From the NCBI GenBank assembly GCA_039111635.1, contig JBCAQO010000007.1, positions 186,001-250,000 on the forward strand: a stretch of DNA of 64,000 nucleotides, in the 5' to 3' direction. Made by a program: the position numbers and the translations under genes. The notes under the pieces were generated by a model. The model saw only the letters and a list, made by a program, of their open reading frames with translations. It did not search any database and was not told the origin of the DNA. Of this stretch, positions 1 to 9,752 are shown in pieces (position 1 is the first letter of the stretch; each line of letters begins with the position of its first letter). This stretch comes from Heterobasidion occidentale. Taxonomy: Eukaryota > Basidiomycota > Agaricomycetes > Russulales > Bondarzewiaceae.

Positions 1-1059
1 AGCGATGTTAACATCATACCCAGGAATTAATGGACCATACCGATCTGGCGGATTCATTAGCTGGAACAGTCGAGCTTCGACAGTCGGCATCGGGAATTTG
101 ACCGCCGCGCAGAGACTTTTCCTGCAACAATAAACCAACGATGGGCGCTGTAGCTGCCAGACCATGGGCTAAACCAAAAGTACAAGGCCTACAGTTTTGG
201 CGGTGCAAGTCGAGGGAGGATAACCGCCGCAGATCGAGGCCTTGCATGAAACACGCTCGAGGCTGGTGAAGACCAAAGTTCGCTTGCCTGCATCATTGCC
301 GCGAAGTTGCGTCTGTGCTGCCGAGTCTTTAGCCCAAGGGTGCTTGGTACATGGCAGAGCTCACTTTTGTTGTTGGCAAGGTGCTAGGGTGAGATTCGTT
401 GGACGGCACCCATCGATTTGGTGCTGTTGTTCATCAGGGGGGCATAGGGCTGTGTCTCGAGCAGTCACCTGCGAGAAAGATGTGAATGCAGGACTTGGGG
501 TACCTCTCTAGGTAAATAAATAATGCTTATTGACGGATATCACCTCGAGTACAAAGGAAGCAATTGGAGGAGGACCTACCTTTTGGAACGCAAGCGTAGC
601 GTCTCGTCTCATTGAGAATTCGCGCTCCCGTGACCAAATTTCAACTTGGTTGAGTTGCCGGATGTCGCAAGTTCTGATAGCGAGACACGGGTCATCAAAG
701 CTGCGCCTTTTTTGAGGAAGAACAAGGATGACTGTGCGGGATTGCGGAGTGCCGCAGGAGGTCGCAGGAATGAGCGTGCTGGGACCATGGCGGCGGCGAC
801 GGCGGGCCGGGCGAGGTTCTGCGGAAAAGTCCGGCGCCGTTCGGCGCTCCCAACACAGAGCGCGCGGCTGGCTCCACGCCGGAGCGCTCCCCTCCTCCGC
901 AGCCTCCGCTCCGCTGACTCCCTCGATGCACGTCAACGCCCGCTCCTCACCCCGCTCACACCACCTCTTCCACGCCCACCGTCGACCCCCCGTAGATCGT
1001 ATTCGCCCGCCGTCGACGAGATACCCAACAAGACAGCGTCTAATTCATCCACGCCGACT
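1..1059. other. No convincing gene
   Basis: No open frame here has recognisable family features, splice-consistent exons or a copy elsewhere in the window. Base composition rises to high GC from about 770 onward, where it merges with the 5' side of the next gene. It may hold the promoter and 5' UTR of that gene. Confidence 0.4.
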
Positions 1060-2475
1060 ATGGAATCGCCATCCGACGACATAAAGGCTCAGCCGAGATC
1101 TTCGTCCGACGTCCCAGCATATCCACCCTCGTCAGACGTTCCACACGACACCAAGGCTCCCATCCCCCCCGATACCGTACCCTCTCCCGCCCCTCACCCA
1201 CACACGCCGTCAACCAGCAGCAGCAGACCGACCCCGACCCCGACGCACACGAATCCCCGCGCTCCTCCTCCTCCCTCCCCCCCGAATCGCACCCGACCAT
1301 CGCCTTCCTCTTCCCCTTCCCCGAACCCACCCACCTCCCGCAGAAAGAGCGCCACCGCCTCGCGGTGCCCCCCTTCGTGCTCTACGCCCCGCTCGCCGCC
1401 GCGCTCGAGAAGCCCGCCGCGGGGGGCGCGAAGGAGGCGTCGCGCACAAGGCGCAGCGGAAGTGGCAGGCGGAGGAGCGCGAGGCGCGGGAGAAGGGAAG
1501 GGGTTCAAGGTGCGTGCTCCGCCGTTCCGGCGATTCAGCCAATCAATGTGCGGGCGTCGGCCACTACTGCTGTGCTCATGGCGGCGCTAGGCGAAAGCGG
1601 TGGGCCTGATCGCGAAAGGAATGTCTGTGACGAAGAACAGCCGCATCGAGTTCCTCGTCCGCACGCCCGGCAAGAAGAAGCTGCGCGAGGTAACTCCTCC
1701 CTCTGTTCCCTCCCTCCCTCCCCACGCCCTGAACCTGACCCCCTCCCCAGCTCCGTCTCTTCTACCCGTCGAACTTCCCTGCGGACGACCTCCAGCAGCG
1801 CTTCAACGCGCTCCTCAAAGCGGCCAAGTCCGGCGCCATCAAGCAAGGCGTCATCGCCACCGGCCTCCTCCCGTTCGTCCTCGCCTTCGACGTCCTCACA
1901 TTCGTCACAGGACGTACGTCCCCCTTCCCTTCCCTCCCTCTCCCTCCCCTTCCCTTCCCGTCGACGGGACACGCGCTAACCCACACCCAGCGTTCGAGAT
2001 CAACGCAGTCTGGGCAGCCTCCTCCTGGACGGGCGCCGCCCGCGCGGCAGCCATCACCAACGGCGTCACCTCCTCCACCATCCCGCTCGCCTTCGTCCCC
2101 GACGCGCGCCTCGACCCCGTGTCCTACCGCCTGCACGAGGTCTGCTGGAATCGCGCGCCGCGCGGGCTCGTGCCCGCGCCGCGGCACAGGGCCGCCGCCG
2201 CCGCCGCCGCCGACACCGCGAAGGGATCTCGAGGTCGACGCTGACAGCAAGCGCGCTGGCGAGCCGGGGCCGGGGCCGTCGACGCCCGCTCCTGCCGTCG
2301 TGGTCGTGGCGAAGCGCGGCGGGGAGCTGGCGGCACTGGTCTGGAGGTGCTGGGGGAGCAGCTGGGCGGGGACCTGAGCGGCGTGGAGACCGACCGGCGG
2401 CTCGTGGCTGAGGACCTGGAGAAGATGCTCGACAAGGGCGCGAAGGAGTGGGTCAAGGCGCTCAGGGCGTCGTGA
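1060..2475 (+). pseudogene. Conserved-looking fungal gene with several frame breaks
   Basis: Protein-like segments lie end to end on this strand but in changing frames. After ATG 1060 (MESPSDD) comes an acidic/Ser segment, then PPFVLYAPLAAALEKP near 1368, a Trp/Glu/Arg helix-like stretch near 1455-1500, and GMSVTKNSRIEFLVRTPG from 1618. Two introns fit well: about 1690-1750 and 1912-1990. They join LRLFYP..., a hydrophobic stretch with LLPFVLAFDVLTFV, and PFEINAVWAASSWTGAARAA. A C-terminal piece LEVLGEQLGGDL... ends with TGA at 2473-2475. The frame steps back by one base three times between 1060 and 1505 near C/G runs, then shifts twice more near 2225-2340. That pattern fits uncorrected 1-nt errors or a decaying gene. 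Codons are strongly GC3-biased, unlike the rest of the window. I do not recognise the family; the hydrophobic segment suggests a membrane-associated protein. Confidence 0.5.
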
Positions 2476-2561
2476 GCGACGTCCAAGAAGAAGTGCCTGG
2501 TGCGATGCGATGCGTGCTGTATCATAGAGTGTTTTTTTGTATGGTAGTTGTCGGAGATGGT

Positions 2562-2592
2562 GGATGGGATGGTATGGGATGGGATGGGATGG
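2562..2592. repeat. GGGAT pentanucleotide microsatellite
   Basis: Short imperfect tandem array of GGGAT/GGTAT units just downstream of the preceding gene's stop. Direct reading of the sequence; no function implied. Confidence 0.8.
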
Positions 2593-2905
2593 TGCTAGCG
2601 GAAAGTCTTGGACTCTTTCGAGTCCGCTTGCGCTTGTGTTCTCTGCCGGTGTTGGATTGGAGGACGGGACCCGAGTGATCGGCACCGTGTCTTGGATCTC
2701 GGGACAAGGCCCCGTATGCGCTTCATAGGGCACGTGCGCCAGCGCAGCTCCGCGGCGGTCTTCCCAGAATGCACTAGGGTGCGCAGGTTGCTTGTGCGGC
2801 TCGCGATTTCTGTGTTGCATTCACGGGATTTCTGTGTTCGTTGTGTAGGGTTTGGAGATCAGCCTGGCCTCGCCCTGCAGGGAGTGCGTGAAATGTGGAC
2901 GCGGT

Positions 2906-3754
2906 TCATGAACATCGACTGGTTAGTGTCCGAATGAGGCACAGGAGACCCGCTGAGGTATCGAACTTTGACAGCCTGGCTGATGGGATCCGCATGGAAA
3001 TAGGCGCCCGGGTCCCGATGCGTCCCTTCTTGCTGACGGTGGCCAGGGACCGGAGGTACGTTTCCCTGTCAGCTTTGTTGTCTATAAATAAGTTGACCTC
3101 AGCGCCGACGATCATGGTATAGCGCGCTGGCTTGATGGACTTCACCTGTTGTGGCGAGACATGCAAGACGTCGTGCATCGTTGTCAGCGATCCGTCGCCC
3201 ACCTCGGAAGACCTAGGACCCTGAATGAAATTCACCCGTCTTCCCGATAAGCCCGCACAGTCGAGCTCTTCATGAACGAGCAGGACGATGGCCTCGTTAA
3301 CGACTTTGAACCGGCTTGGATCGTGGGACAGGATGCTTGCGGCCACCTGCGTTGACTCGTGCTCGCTCATGCACCAGTGTTGGTGGACTTCCATCATATT
3401 CCGGGAGAGTCGCGCGTCAGGCTGGACATGTAGGTCAAGATGGGTCAACTGACGATCAGGAGTACCAGGACGGGATGCAGGTCTTGCACGGCATGCACGC
3501 TTGCGTGCTCGGCGAGTGCAACGAGCAGATTCTGGATGTGTTTCGCGAAGATACAAGAGGATCCCGCCATCTGTCATACAATGCGAGTTTTGGTTTGGTT
3601 TCTGCGGACCTCGCTCTTGACCTGCTCTGTCGGCGATGACGAAGCGCACGGCTAATGTGTTGTCTCTTCTCCCAAAGATTCTGCGTGCCAAGCGAGTACA
3701 GGAGAGGCGGGAGAGTCGCGTGTCAGGCTGGACATGTATGTCAAGATGGGTCAA
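2906..3754 (-). CDS. Uncharacterised ORF carrying an internal duplication
   Basis: A 282-codon open frame on the minus strand. Its C-terminal half has ordinary protein composition (for example TMIVGAEVNLFIDNKADRE followed by a Lys/Arg-rich stretch). Its N-terminal part is built from a tandem DNA duplication, so the motif LTHLD.HVQPD.RLSR appears twice. No domain is recognised, and no second copy of the C-terminal half exists in the window. It lies outside the inverted repeat. It could be the last exon of a longer minus-strand gene, because the duplicated DNA continues to about 3,912, or a chance ORF. No start can be justified. Confidence 0.3.
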   Translation of the reverse strand: MTHLDIHVQPDTRLSRLSCTRLARRIFGRRDNTLAVRFVIADRAGQERGPQKPNQNSHCMTDGGILLYLRETHPESARCTRRARKRACRARPASRPGTPDRQLTHLDLHVQPDARLSRNMMEVHQHWCMSEHESTQVAASILSHDPSRFKVVNEAIVLLVHEELDCAGLSGRRVNFIQGPRSSEVGDGSLTTMHDVLHVSPQQVKSIKPARYTMIVGAEVNLFIDNKADRETYLRSLATVSKKGRIGTRAPISMRIPSARLSKFDTSAGLLCLIRTLTSRCS

Positions 3755-3912
3755 CTGACGATCAGGAGTACCAAGACGGGATGCAGGTCTCGCACGGCAT
3801 GCACGCTTGCGTGCTCGGCGAGTGCGACGAGAAAATTCTGGATATACTCACGAAGAATGTGTTGTCTCTTCTCCCAAAGATTCTGCGTGCCAAGCGAGTA
3901 CAGGGGAGGGCT
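3402..3912. repeat. Interrupted tandem duplication (A1-B1-A2-B2)
   Basis: Segment A (about 3402-3548 and 3708-3850) begins with GGGAGAGTCGCG and includes GGTCAACTGACGATCAGGAG; the two copies differ at only a few bases. Segment B (about 3655-3708 and 3855-3912) contains TTCTCCCAAAGATTCTGCG. About 105 bp sits between A1 and B1 but is missing between A2 and B2. This is a recent local duplication with one copy deleted or the other expanded. Confidence 0.8.
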
Positions 3913-3959
3913 GGGAGGCGCTTTGACGTCCCGGCCAATTTCTTGACTGCGACGTATTG

Positions 3960-4391
3960 AGGCTGTGGTGGCGATACGAGGATGACTGTATGCGGCGCTT
4001 GCGATCAACTGTCTGAAGATTTTCGGAGTAAACCTTTGTTATGCGATACATACTGCTCATCAATAGAAAGGAGAACTGCAATAGTCCAGCACTCACAGGT
4101 GCACCGAGTCAGAGCACAGGCGATGAAAAGGAATATTCGTATATGATCTTTCAGAGAATGATTGTTATCAAACTAATAAACTCCTCCGCGTGTGCGCTGT
4201 ATATCCTGTCGAAGACGGGAGGCTCGAGCGAGAGTTCAGAGCAAAGCTGTAAAACAAGTTTCAAGCTCTTCAATCGGATGTGAATTTGAATGCATTGCGA
4301 CTGTACGGAGATCGAGGACACGCTTCAGTCCCTTACTTTCAATCAAGGCATAAGATCGAACGGGGACTGTGCTCACTGCAGGTGCACCGCA
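3960..4391. other. Intergenic sequence outside the left breakpoint
   Basis: No supported gene. Comparison with the right arm places the outer edge of the inverted repeat at about 4,392. In the right arm a small HNH gene starts just beyond the matching point, but nothing like it is present here. Confidence 0.5.
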
Positions 4392-4443
4392 GTTGGTGGC
4401 AACTTGGCATCGGGTGGATTTGGACGCGATGGCCGGTGCTGCT

Positions 4444-4449
4444 CACGTG
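4444..4449. promoter_or_regulatory. CACGTG E-box upstream of left F-box gene
   Basis: The palindromic CACGTG lies 63 bp upstream of the F-box ATG. The equivalent site in the right arm (61,949) sits between the F-box gene and a divergent small HNH gene, so this copy probably remains from a bidirectional promoter whose HNH partner is absent here. Confidence 0.45.
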
Positions 4450-4511
4450 CCGCTGCGATGCGTCGCGTTCGAGACGGCGAACTCATTTGCTTGTGCTTGT
4501 CCGCTGGCACA

Positions 4512-6870
4512 ATGCCTCCTCGGCGCGCTTCGAAGCGATTAAGATTCAAAAATCCAGTACAGCTCAAAACAATGCGATATCCGACAGCCCGAACGCGAGC
4601 GAGGCTCTGACTACCATCAGGTTTCTGTCCTTGCCACTTGAGCTCATTTTCGAGGTTCCACGTCGTTTGACTTACAAACATACCAATCTAACATCAATCT
4701 GATCGTCTTCAGGTTCTCCGATATCTATATCTCAAAGATTTATTGAGCCTTGTATACATCAACAAGTGGCTCCGCGCTCTGCTCTCTGCGAAACTTCTGA
4801 TTCTCTGTGGAAAACGGCCATACGACACGATCCCCACTTCCTCAGCTGTCCCAAGGGGATGTCTCACCTTTACTATGTGAGACTTATGACAGAAGATTTC
4901 TGCCAGGTGCGTCACAAATCTCGAACATCCTTCTCGATTCACGCACGGTGTCCGTAAAGGACCGGTCCTCATTGTCATTTCTCCAGAACTGCCTTTCCGA
5001 AGAGCTTACTAAAATTTATATCCCCACACACGTGCGCCTCTGTGACAATTGCGTCGACGATTTGTGCGTTTTCATTGCGGTGTTCACGCCTGTCTTTCCA
5101 TACTGAGGAACCTGTTATTGAATCAGATTTTACAAAGCCCCGTCGAGCCCTCAGGGAATCAGTAAAGATGTCTGGAAAAAAGCCATGTCTGTCATAGGAG
5201 TCCCCATTCAACGCGGGGACAAACGGATCGTTCTTGTTCACAAAGTCTTCGTCGCGCACCTACGCAAGCTCTTCCGATCGCTCTCCCCATTAAATCAGGA
5301 GTGCCATATTCTTGATATGAGAAGCCAATTAGACCCCACGGTCGTCTATTTACGCGTTTTCGGGAATGATTGATAGCTCATGCATCGCACATATCTCTAG
5401 TTCATTCTCTGGGTGAGACAAGTGAACATGCGCAGGGTCCAAGGACGCAAGGCCTTGATCGAGAGGAAACGAAAGGCAGACCAATTGGCCATCAAGCAAA
5501 GATACAAAGCGTCAGTCAGGTTTCAACCGCCGAAACCCCCTTTTGAGACCCTTTTGCTTTCAGGATCAGCGAACGCCTCAATGGTATGGGCTACCAAGAG
5601 ATAGTTGCTATGTACGAGGTGAACCGAGCACTAGGAGACCATCATTTGGTCAACATTCCCCGCAATCTAGATGACAACGGTGCAGTCAGGTTCTTCATTC
5701 ACCCAGCTCTTCTCGACTGAGTTACCTACTTAGAATGGCTCCGCATTCAAGACGGCGTCGTGCAATACATGGAAGACGTTCGAACGGTCTTGGTTCTCCA
5801 AAGCCGATTTAACGAGTTGGTGTTGCGACTGAATTTGATGGCTCGCGAGCTCCCCGATATTGTATACAACAACTACGTCGACATCGTGCTCTTTCCTGAA
5901 GTCAGGAAAGTTCTCGACGTGCCGATTTCCGAAGACATAGCGCAGTCTTCCATGGATCGACTGTGTAAGACGGTTCCCAAGTTGTTGTCCAAGTGGCGTC
6001 TGTCGAAGGAGGCCAGCCTGGTCAAATCGCTGGCTGCGTTCGCGCCTATCTACAAAAAGTACAAGACGCTCGACCACCCCGCGGCCATCTTCACGTGCAC
6101 AGAATGCAAGGGTTCTTTTCCGCACTCCGCCGTGTTCGCTCACTCATGCCTCAATGTTGTTTTCCGACCTGGCGCTATTGGGCCGAATTTTGGATGCTCT
6201 GTGTACGAGTACGCCGCGAAGTGGGCGCTCGGGCGAGAGCTGTGGTCTGCCGAGCACCTGGAGGTTTCTCCCATCTCGGAGCGGGTGAAGAACATCATGC
6301 GCATTGGCGGCATCAACCCCGAGAAGGCGACGTGGGAGGACATGGACAAGAAGGATGTCCGGATTCAGTGCGTTGCGTGCGAGCCTAAAGTGAGGGGCGT
6401 CACGATGGGCTGGCGCACAGCGGTACGTCTTGCGATCGCACCCGATGTAAAGGATGAATATTGACTGTTTGATCACGTTCAAAGATCGATCACGCCCTGA
6501 CTAGTCACGGCCTCGGCGAAATCAAATGGGTCAAAGCGAGCGACGCTGCATCTGCATTGGCACGTCGATTGGAACAGCAGACAGATGCGCTGTCTCGTAA
6601 AGAGTGGGCCACGAAGGCGAAGAAGACACAGGATATGTATGCCAGGTAGGGAGGCAGCGCACGATACCGCGACCGTTGGCTTACTTTGTTGTTTTCGCTT
6701 CTAGATTCGGGAGGATCGAGTTGAGACACAACGTACCGAGGAGTGATCCTAGAGTGCCTCCCTACGCGCCTCTCCCTGTAGCCGTATTGCCAGAGGGTGA
6801 GACCAAGTTCAAAGTCAAAGAGTACACGTGGTTGTGCAAGGGCCTTGCGGGGGTGTTGGGGACTGATTAG
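4512..6870 (+). pseudogene. F-box protein gene, left-arm copy with two 1-nt deletions
   Basis: F-box proteins recruit substrates to SCF ubiquitin ligases. Nine exons match the intact right-arm copy. Exon 1 begins MPPRRASKRL at 4512; exon 2 encodes VLRYLYLKDLLSLVYINKWL, the F-box helix that follows LPLELIFE. Later exons carry a Cys pair (VRLCDNC), a basic KALIERKRK segment, and a long exon (about 5,735-6,424) with CTECKG and a C-terminal CVACEPKVRG. The last exon ends KGLAGVLGTD at 6870. Compared with the right copy, one base is missing near 4,541 (TTAAG for TTAAAG) and one near 4,790; the first puts the only plausible ATG out of frame with the F-box. Everything after about 4,800 is open and splice-consistent, so this is either a recent pseudogene or carries two sequence errors. 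Confidence 0.8.
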
Positions 6871-7774
6871 ATAGGTCCATGTATGTTTTGCAGCACGTTC
6901 GAACCAAAGCCTGCGCGTGAGGGTGGTCCCGTTCGCATCTCTCTACGTCGGCACTGTCGGGACTGATTGACCACGCACTTTGATGTGTTGCAAATCACTG
7001 AGACAGTGGACATCACGAAGCAGCGAAGATTGTACGTGCGCGAGAGCCGAGCTGATAGGGCTATGTCGGCACAGTCTCGCTGAGAGAGGAATGAAGCTCG
7101 TACATCGTCGGCCAGGACTCTCTTACAGTGTCAGAGGCGCTTGTACCGCGTCATTGTCGTACGTCCGAGCCAATACAGTATCAATCGAAGACATCGTCCA
7201 CGCACAAAAACAGGTTTCGCGAGCGACCGATGATCTTCATGGCACGAAGCTTGAAAAGAGAGTGGGGAATGCGGCGCAAAAGAAGAAAACCTCGAACCTG
7301 GCAAAGTCGCGAATGCCCGGCCCGGCGAGCTGACCGAGTCTTCTCATCACACACCACAAGGATCGCAAGACACGACTTTTCATTTCCTCGCTGGATCCAT
7401 CAACGCGCCCGGAGAGATACAAACAGAGTAGAATATTCTTTCGAGAGATCCAGAGAGCTGGAATACAGGTAAGTCAAAATGTCAAATCTCTATGCCCATG
7501 CCAGCGCCGCGATTGCTCGCGCTGACAGACAGTCCCGACGCTTCCCCTCGGATCGATTCGGACGCGGACGCGGACGCTCGCTTCTCAGAGAGAGTGGTCT
7601 ATGGAAGGAAAGAGAGAATGAGCAAAGGAAGAGATCGATGAAGGCAAGCGAGCGGGATGCGACGGCAGAGGAATGCAGAGGGGATGGCAAGACAAAAAGG
7701 TACTCACTTCTCTCTCCGATCGCAGACGACTTCATCCCCCCTCCCATCCATCCACCGCGCGCGGACATCGTCCA
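6871..7774. other. Interval between F-box and ZnF1 genes with conserved 3'-flank block
   Basis: This is the 3' flank of both convergent genes. On the minus strand, downstream of the ZnF1 stop, a strong donor (GTGAGTACC) and a pyrimidine-rich TTCCATAG acceptor suggest a 3'-UTR intron, with equivalents in other ZnF units. On the plus strand, two Arg-rich open stretches (7,128-7,472 and 7,479-7,805) are separated by a GTAAGT..CAG intron-like gap; both are also open in the right arm. Coding status is unresolved. Confidence 0.4.
7319..7362 (-). other. Conserved TGTGTGATGAGAAG element, copy 1 of 7
   Basis: A block that on the ZnF sense strand reads GTGGTGTGTGATGAGAAG, followed by a GC-rich GCCGGGCCGGGC segment. 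Related copies lie a few hundred bases downstream of each ZnF gene (near 11,900, 25,540, 37,735, 39,275, 54,400 and 59,010), always in the ZnF direction. Function unknown. Confidence 0.6.
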
Positions 7775-8794
7775 TCAGGGCCACCCGTGGAATGCCCGCT
7801 TGTGAGCGAGGAGCGCGTCCGGCCGGCTGAACGTGCCGCTGTTCTTGCACTGGTCGCACTTCAGCGACGCTTCCACGTGAGATCTCGTGGTGCTACAGTG
7901 CCGCTTGAGCTCGTATTCCCGCCCATACCCCTTCCCACAGTCGTGGCAGTTCCACTCCGTGCTCAAGTACGGAGTCTGTCTCTCGTCCATCTTGGGCGCC
8001 CGCATAGTGGCCTGTCGGCGAGTCCGCCCTCCGCCCGACGACTGTACAGCCTCGGGACTCTGTCCGTTCGCGGTATCATTCCTGCGATCGGACAGTCTTG
8101 ATGTAATAGTAGCCTGGCTGAGGGTGTTTCCCTCAAAGCCTTCGCGGGTGCCTGCTTCACCCACAACAGTGCCCTCTGGTCGTGCTGCGGCCTGCCTGGG
8201 CTGTTGTTTGTAAGGTGCGTACCTCACACCCGTTCTGCTGCCAGTGGCCATCCGCAGCGCGCGCGAGATGGGGACCGGCTGCCTCGACATCTGTACGGCA
8301 CCGTAGTTGGGCTGTACGACGTATGGCAAGCGGTATGGGCGCGTCAGCCCTTCCTGGACTGCCGGACCCGTCAGTAAAGCAGCACAATGTGAATAGAAAG
8401 GTTCACTAACCATACGTGGGGCCGTATGCGATGGGAGCTGCCTGGTAGTACATTCCCCCAACGGGCAGCATCTGCTGAGGGAAGTAGACGTCGCCACTAG
8501 CGACGTAAGACGGCCCCGCCATCGCGTGGCCGAACTGGAGTTGGGAGGAGGTTGGAGCCCACTCGGGCTCGACCGCGGTATACTAACAGTGGGAGCTAGT
8601 CAGTATCGGGCTGATAAATTGTCAACACACGATGGACATACCATCGGCTCATGTTGATACTGAGCCGCCGTGGTTTGTTGCGCCGGGTAGCCGACGGCGA
8701 GGAGGGGGCAACTGGCGGGATCGACATAGGCGTCGGTGTACATGGCATCCTGCCAGTCGCGAGGGCTGTACGATGGGTAGTGGGTGTATTCCAT
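7775..8794 (-). CDS. C2H2 zinc-finger protein, ZnF1 (left arm)
   Basis: Three exons from ATG at 8794 (MEYTHYPSYSPRDWQDAMY). Intron 1 has donor GTATGTCC and acceptor CTGTTAG; intron 2 has donor GTTAGTGA and acceptor CCGGCAG. The N-terminal two thirds is rich in Tyr, Pro, Gln and Met (DVYFPQQMLPVGGMYYQ), as in low-complexity activation regions. A basic stretch (GGGRTRRQATMRAPKMDER) precedes two C-terminal fingers: CHDC-x12-H-x6-H and CDQC-x13-H-x4-H. The protein ends AHKRAFHGWP. All zinc ligands are present, so it is probably a nuclear DNA-binding protein. A palindromic TATA lies about 75 bp upstream. The right-arm twin at 57,568 has the same exon structure and is also intact. Targets are unknown. 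Confidence 0.87.
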
Positions 8795-8865
8795 GATGGT
8801 AAGTATGTCAAGGTGAATGGATGAAGTGGGAGTGTGAGTTGACCTCGTTTCAAGTCCCTCCATTA

Positions 8866-8880
8866 GCTTATAAGCGAGCC
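8866..8880. promoter_or_regulatory. Palindromic TATA element of ZnF1 (left)
   Basis: GCTTATAAGC followed by GAGCC. The 10-mer is its own reverse complement, so it could serve as a TATA box in both directions. It lies about 75 bp upstream of the ZnF1 ATG, and the same element and spacing recur at four other ZnF genes. Confidence 0.65.
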
Positions 8881-8890
8881 GGGCAAGGGA

Positions 8891-9206
8891 ATGGCAAACA
8901 CGTCTGCTTGTCGTGCCTTCTTCCCAGACCTGGTTGTCCGAATCAGGTGAGTGGCGGGACCCATGTGTCTTCGCGGCGTGCTTCCCTTCATTCTTTTTTC
9001 TTCAACTCAGATCCGAATCAATCTCAAGATTCGCCGTTCGTTATTGGTGCCGCCTCGTGTCGCTGCCTCCTGACGTACACTGGACAGGATTTTCCCCACG
9101 AGAGGGACAATGGCGTGTCGGGGGCCTTCTTCTGTTATCGCATCCACATCCGAAGCTCGACTTCGCAACAGCTTGTCCCGCCTCGTCTTGGCTCTCTGAC
9201 AGATGA
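8891..9206 (+). ncRNA. Divergent spliced-looking transcript opposite ZnF1
   Basis: Immediately on the other side of the palindromic TATA, the plus strand reads ATGGCAAACACGTCTGC..., then a donor GTGAGTGGCGGG (8,947), a pyrimidine-rich tract and an ACTCAG acceptor (about 9,010). Joining the exons keeps one frame (MANTSACRAFFPDL...) ending SSWLSDR* at 9206, about 84 codons. The same donor context and acceptor recur at every ZnF promoter, but the frame is broken in most copies. The ATG is only about 20 bp from the TATA, so transcription may start inside or past it. I therefore favour a divergent noncoding or decayed transcript over a functional protein. Confidence 0.4.
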
Positions 9207-9289
9207 CTGAAGAACGGCGCATCTGGAGAAATATGCCTCTCAATGCCCGAAGGCAACGCCGGCGAGGACATAAGTATTCCTGGTCATCT

Positions 9290-9752
9290 GCACTTCATTT
9301 TTGCAACGATGCGCGACCCCGAAGATTGGCGTTTTTCCCGGCGCCGTAGCTATTTAGTGTGTGAACAGGCTGTGCTTCTGAGGCGATAGCAGTGCGGTCA
9401 CGCCTGGTTTCCTGTGATCAAAGACGTACTCGGCTACATGCTGTTCGAATTCTGGCTCGAATGCGGTATCGGTCTCGCCTCCTCACAAATTAGAGTTCTT
9501 AGTAATCTCGGGATAGGACGATTTACGGGTCGTTTTTTCTTGTTTCGCCCTGCCTTAGTAGAAGGCCTTTTTCACAAATAGAGAGATGATGCGCAAATCG
9601 ATTTTCGAACGAGTGAGCAGGAGTAGTAGCATATACATGTGTTCGGGCAAAGATGGACGCAGCTTTGCGAGTCTTCATCCACCTGGACATGTCGTAGAGA
9701 GACAATAACATGATAACACTCCAGCAGAATGACAGTCATGATCATGCGCACA
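9290..9752. other. Remainder of the ZnF upstream block
   Basis: The conserved stretch near 9,300-9,370 (GCGACCCCGAAGATTGGCG and following) recurs upstream of ZnF2 on both arms and, diverged, near the central ZnF (about 41,200). It probably belongs to the same divergent transcription unit. No intact gene is seen. Confidence 0.35.

Noticed and set aside
2562..2592. GGGAT array as a telomeric or centromeric repeat
   Set aside because: It is only about 30 bp and imperfect; an ordinary microsatellite.
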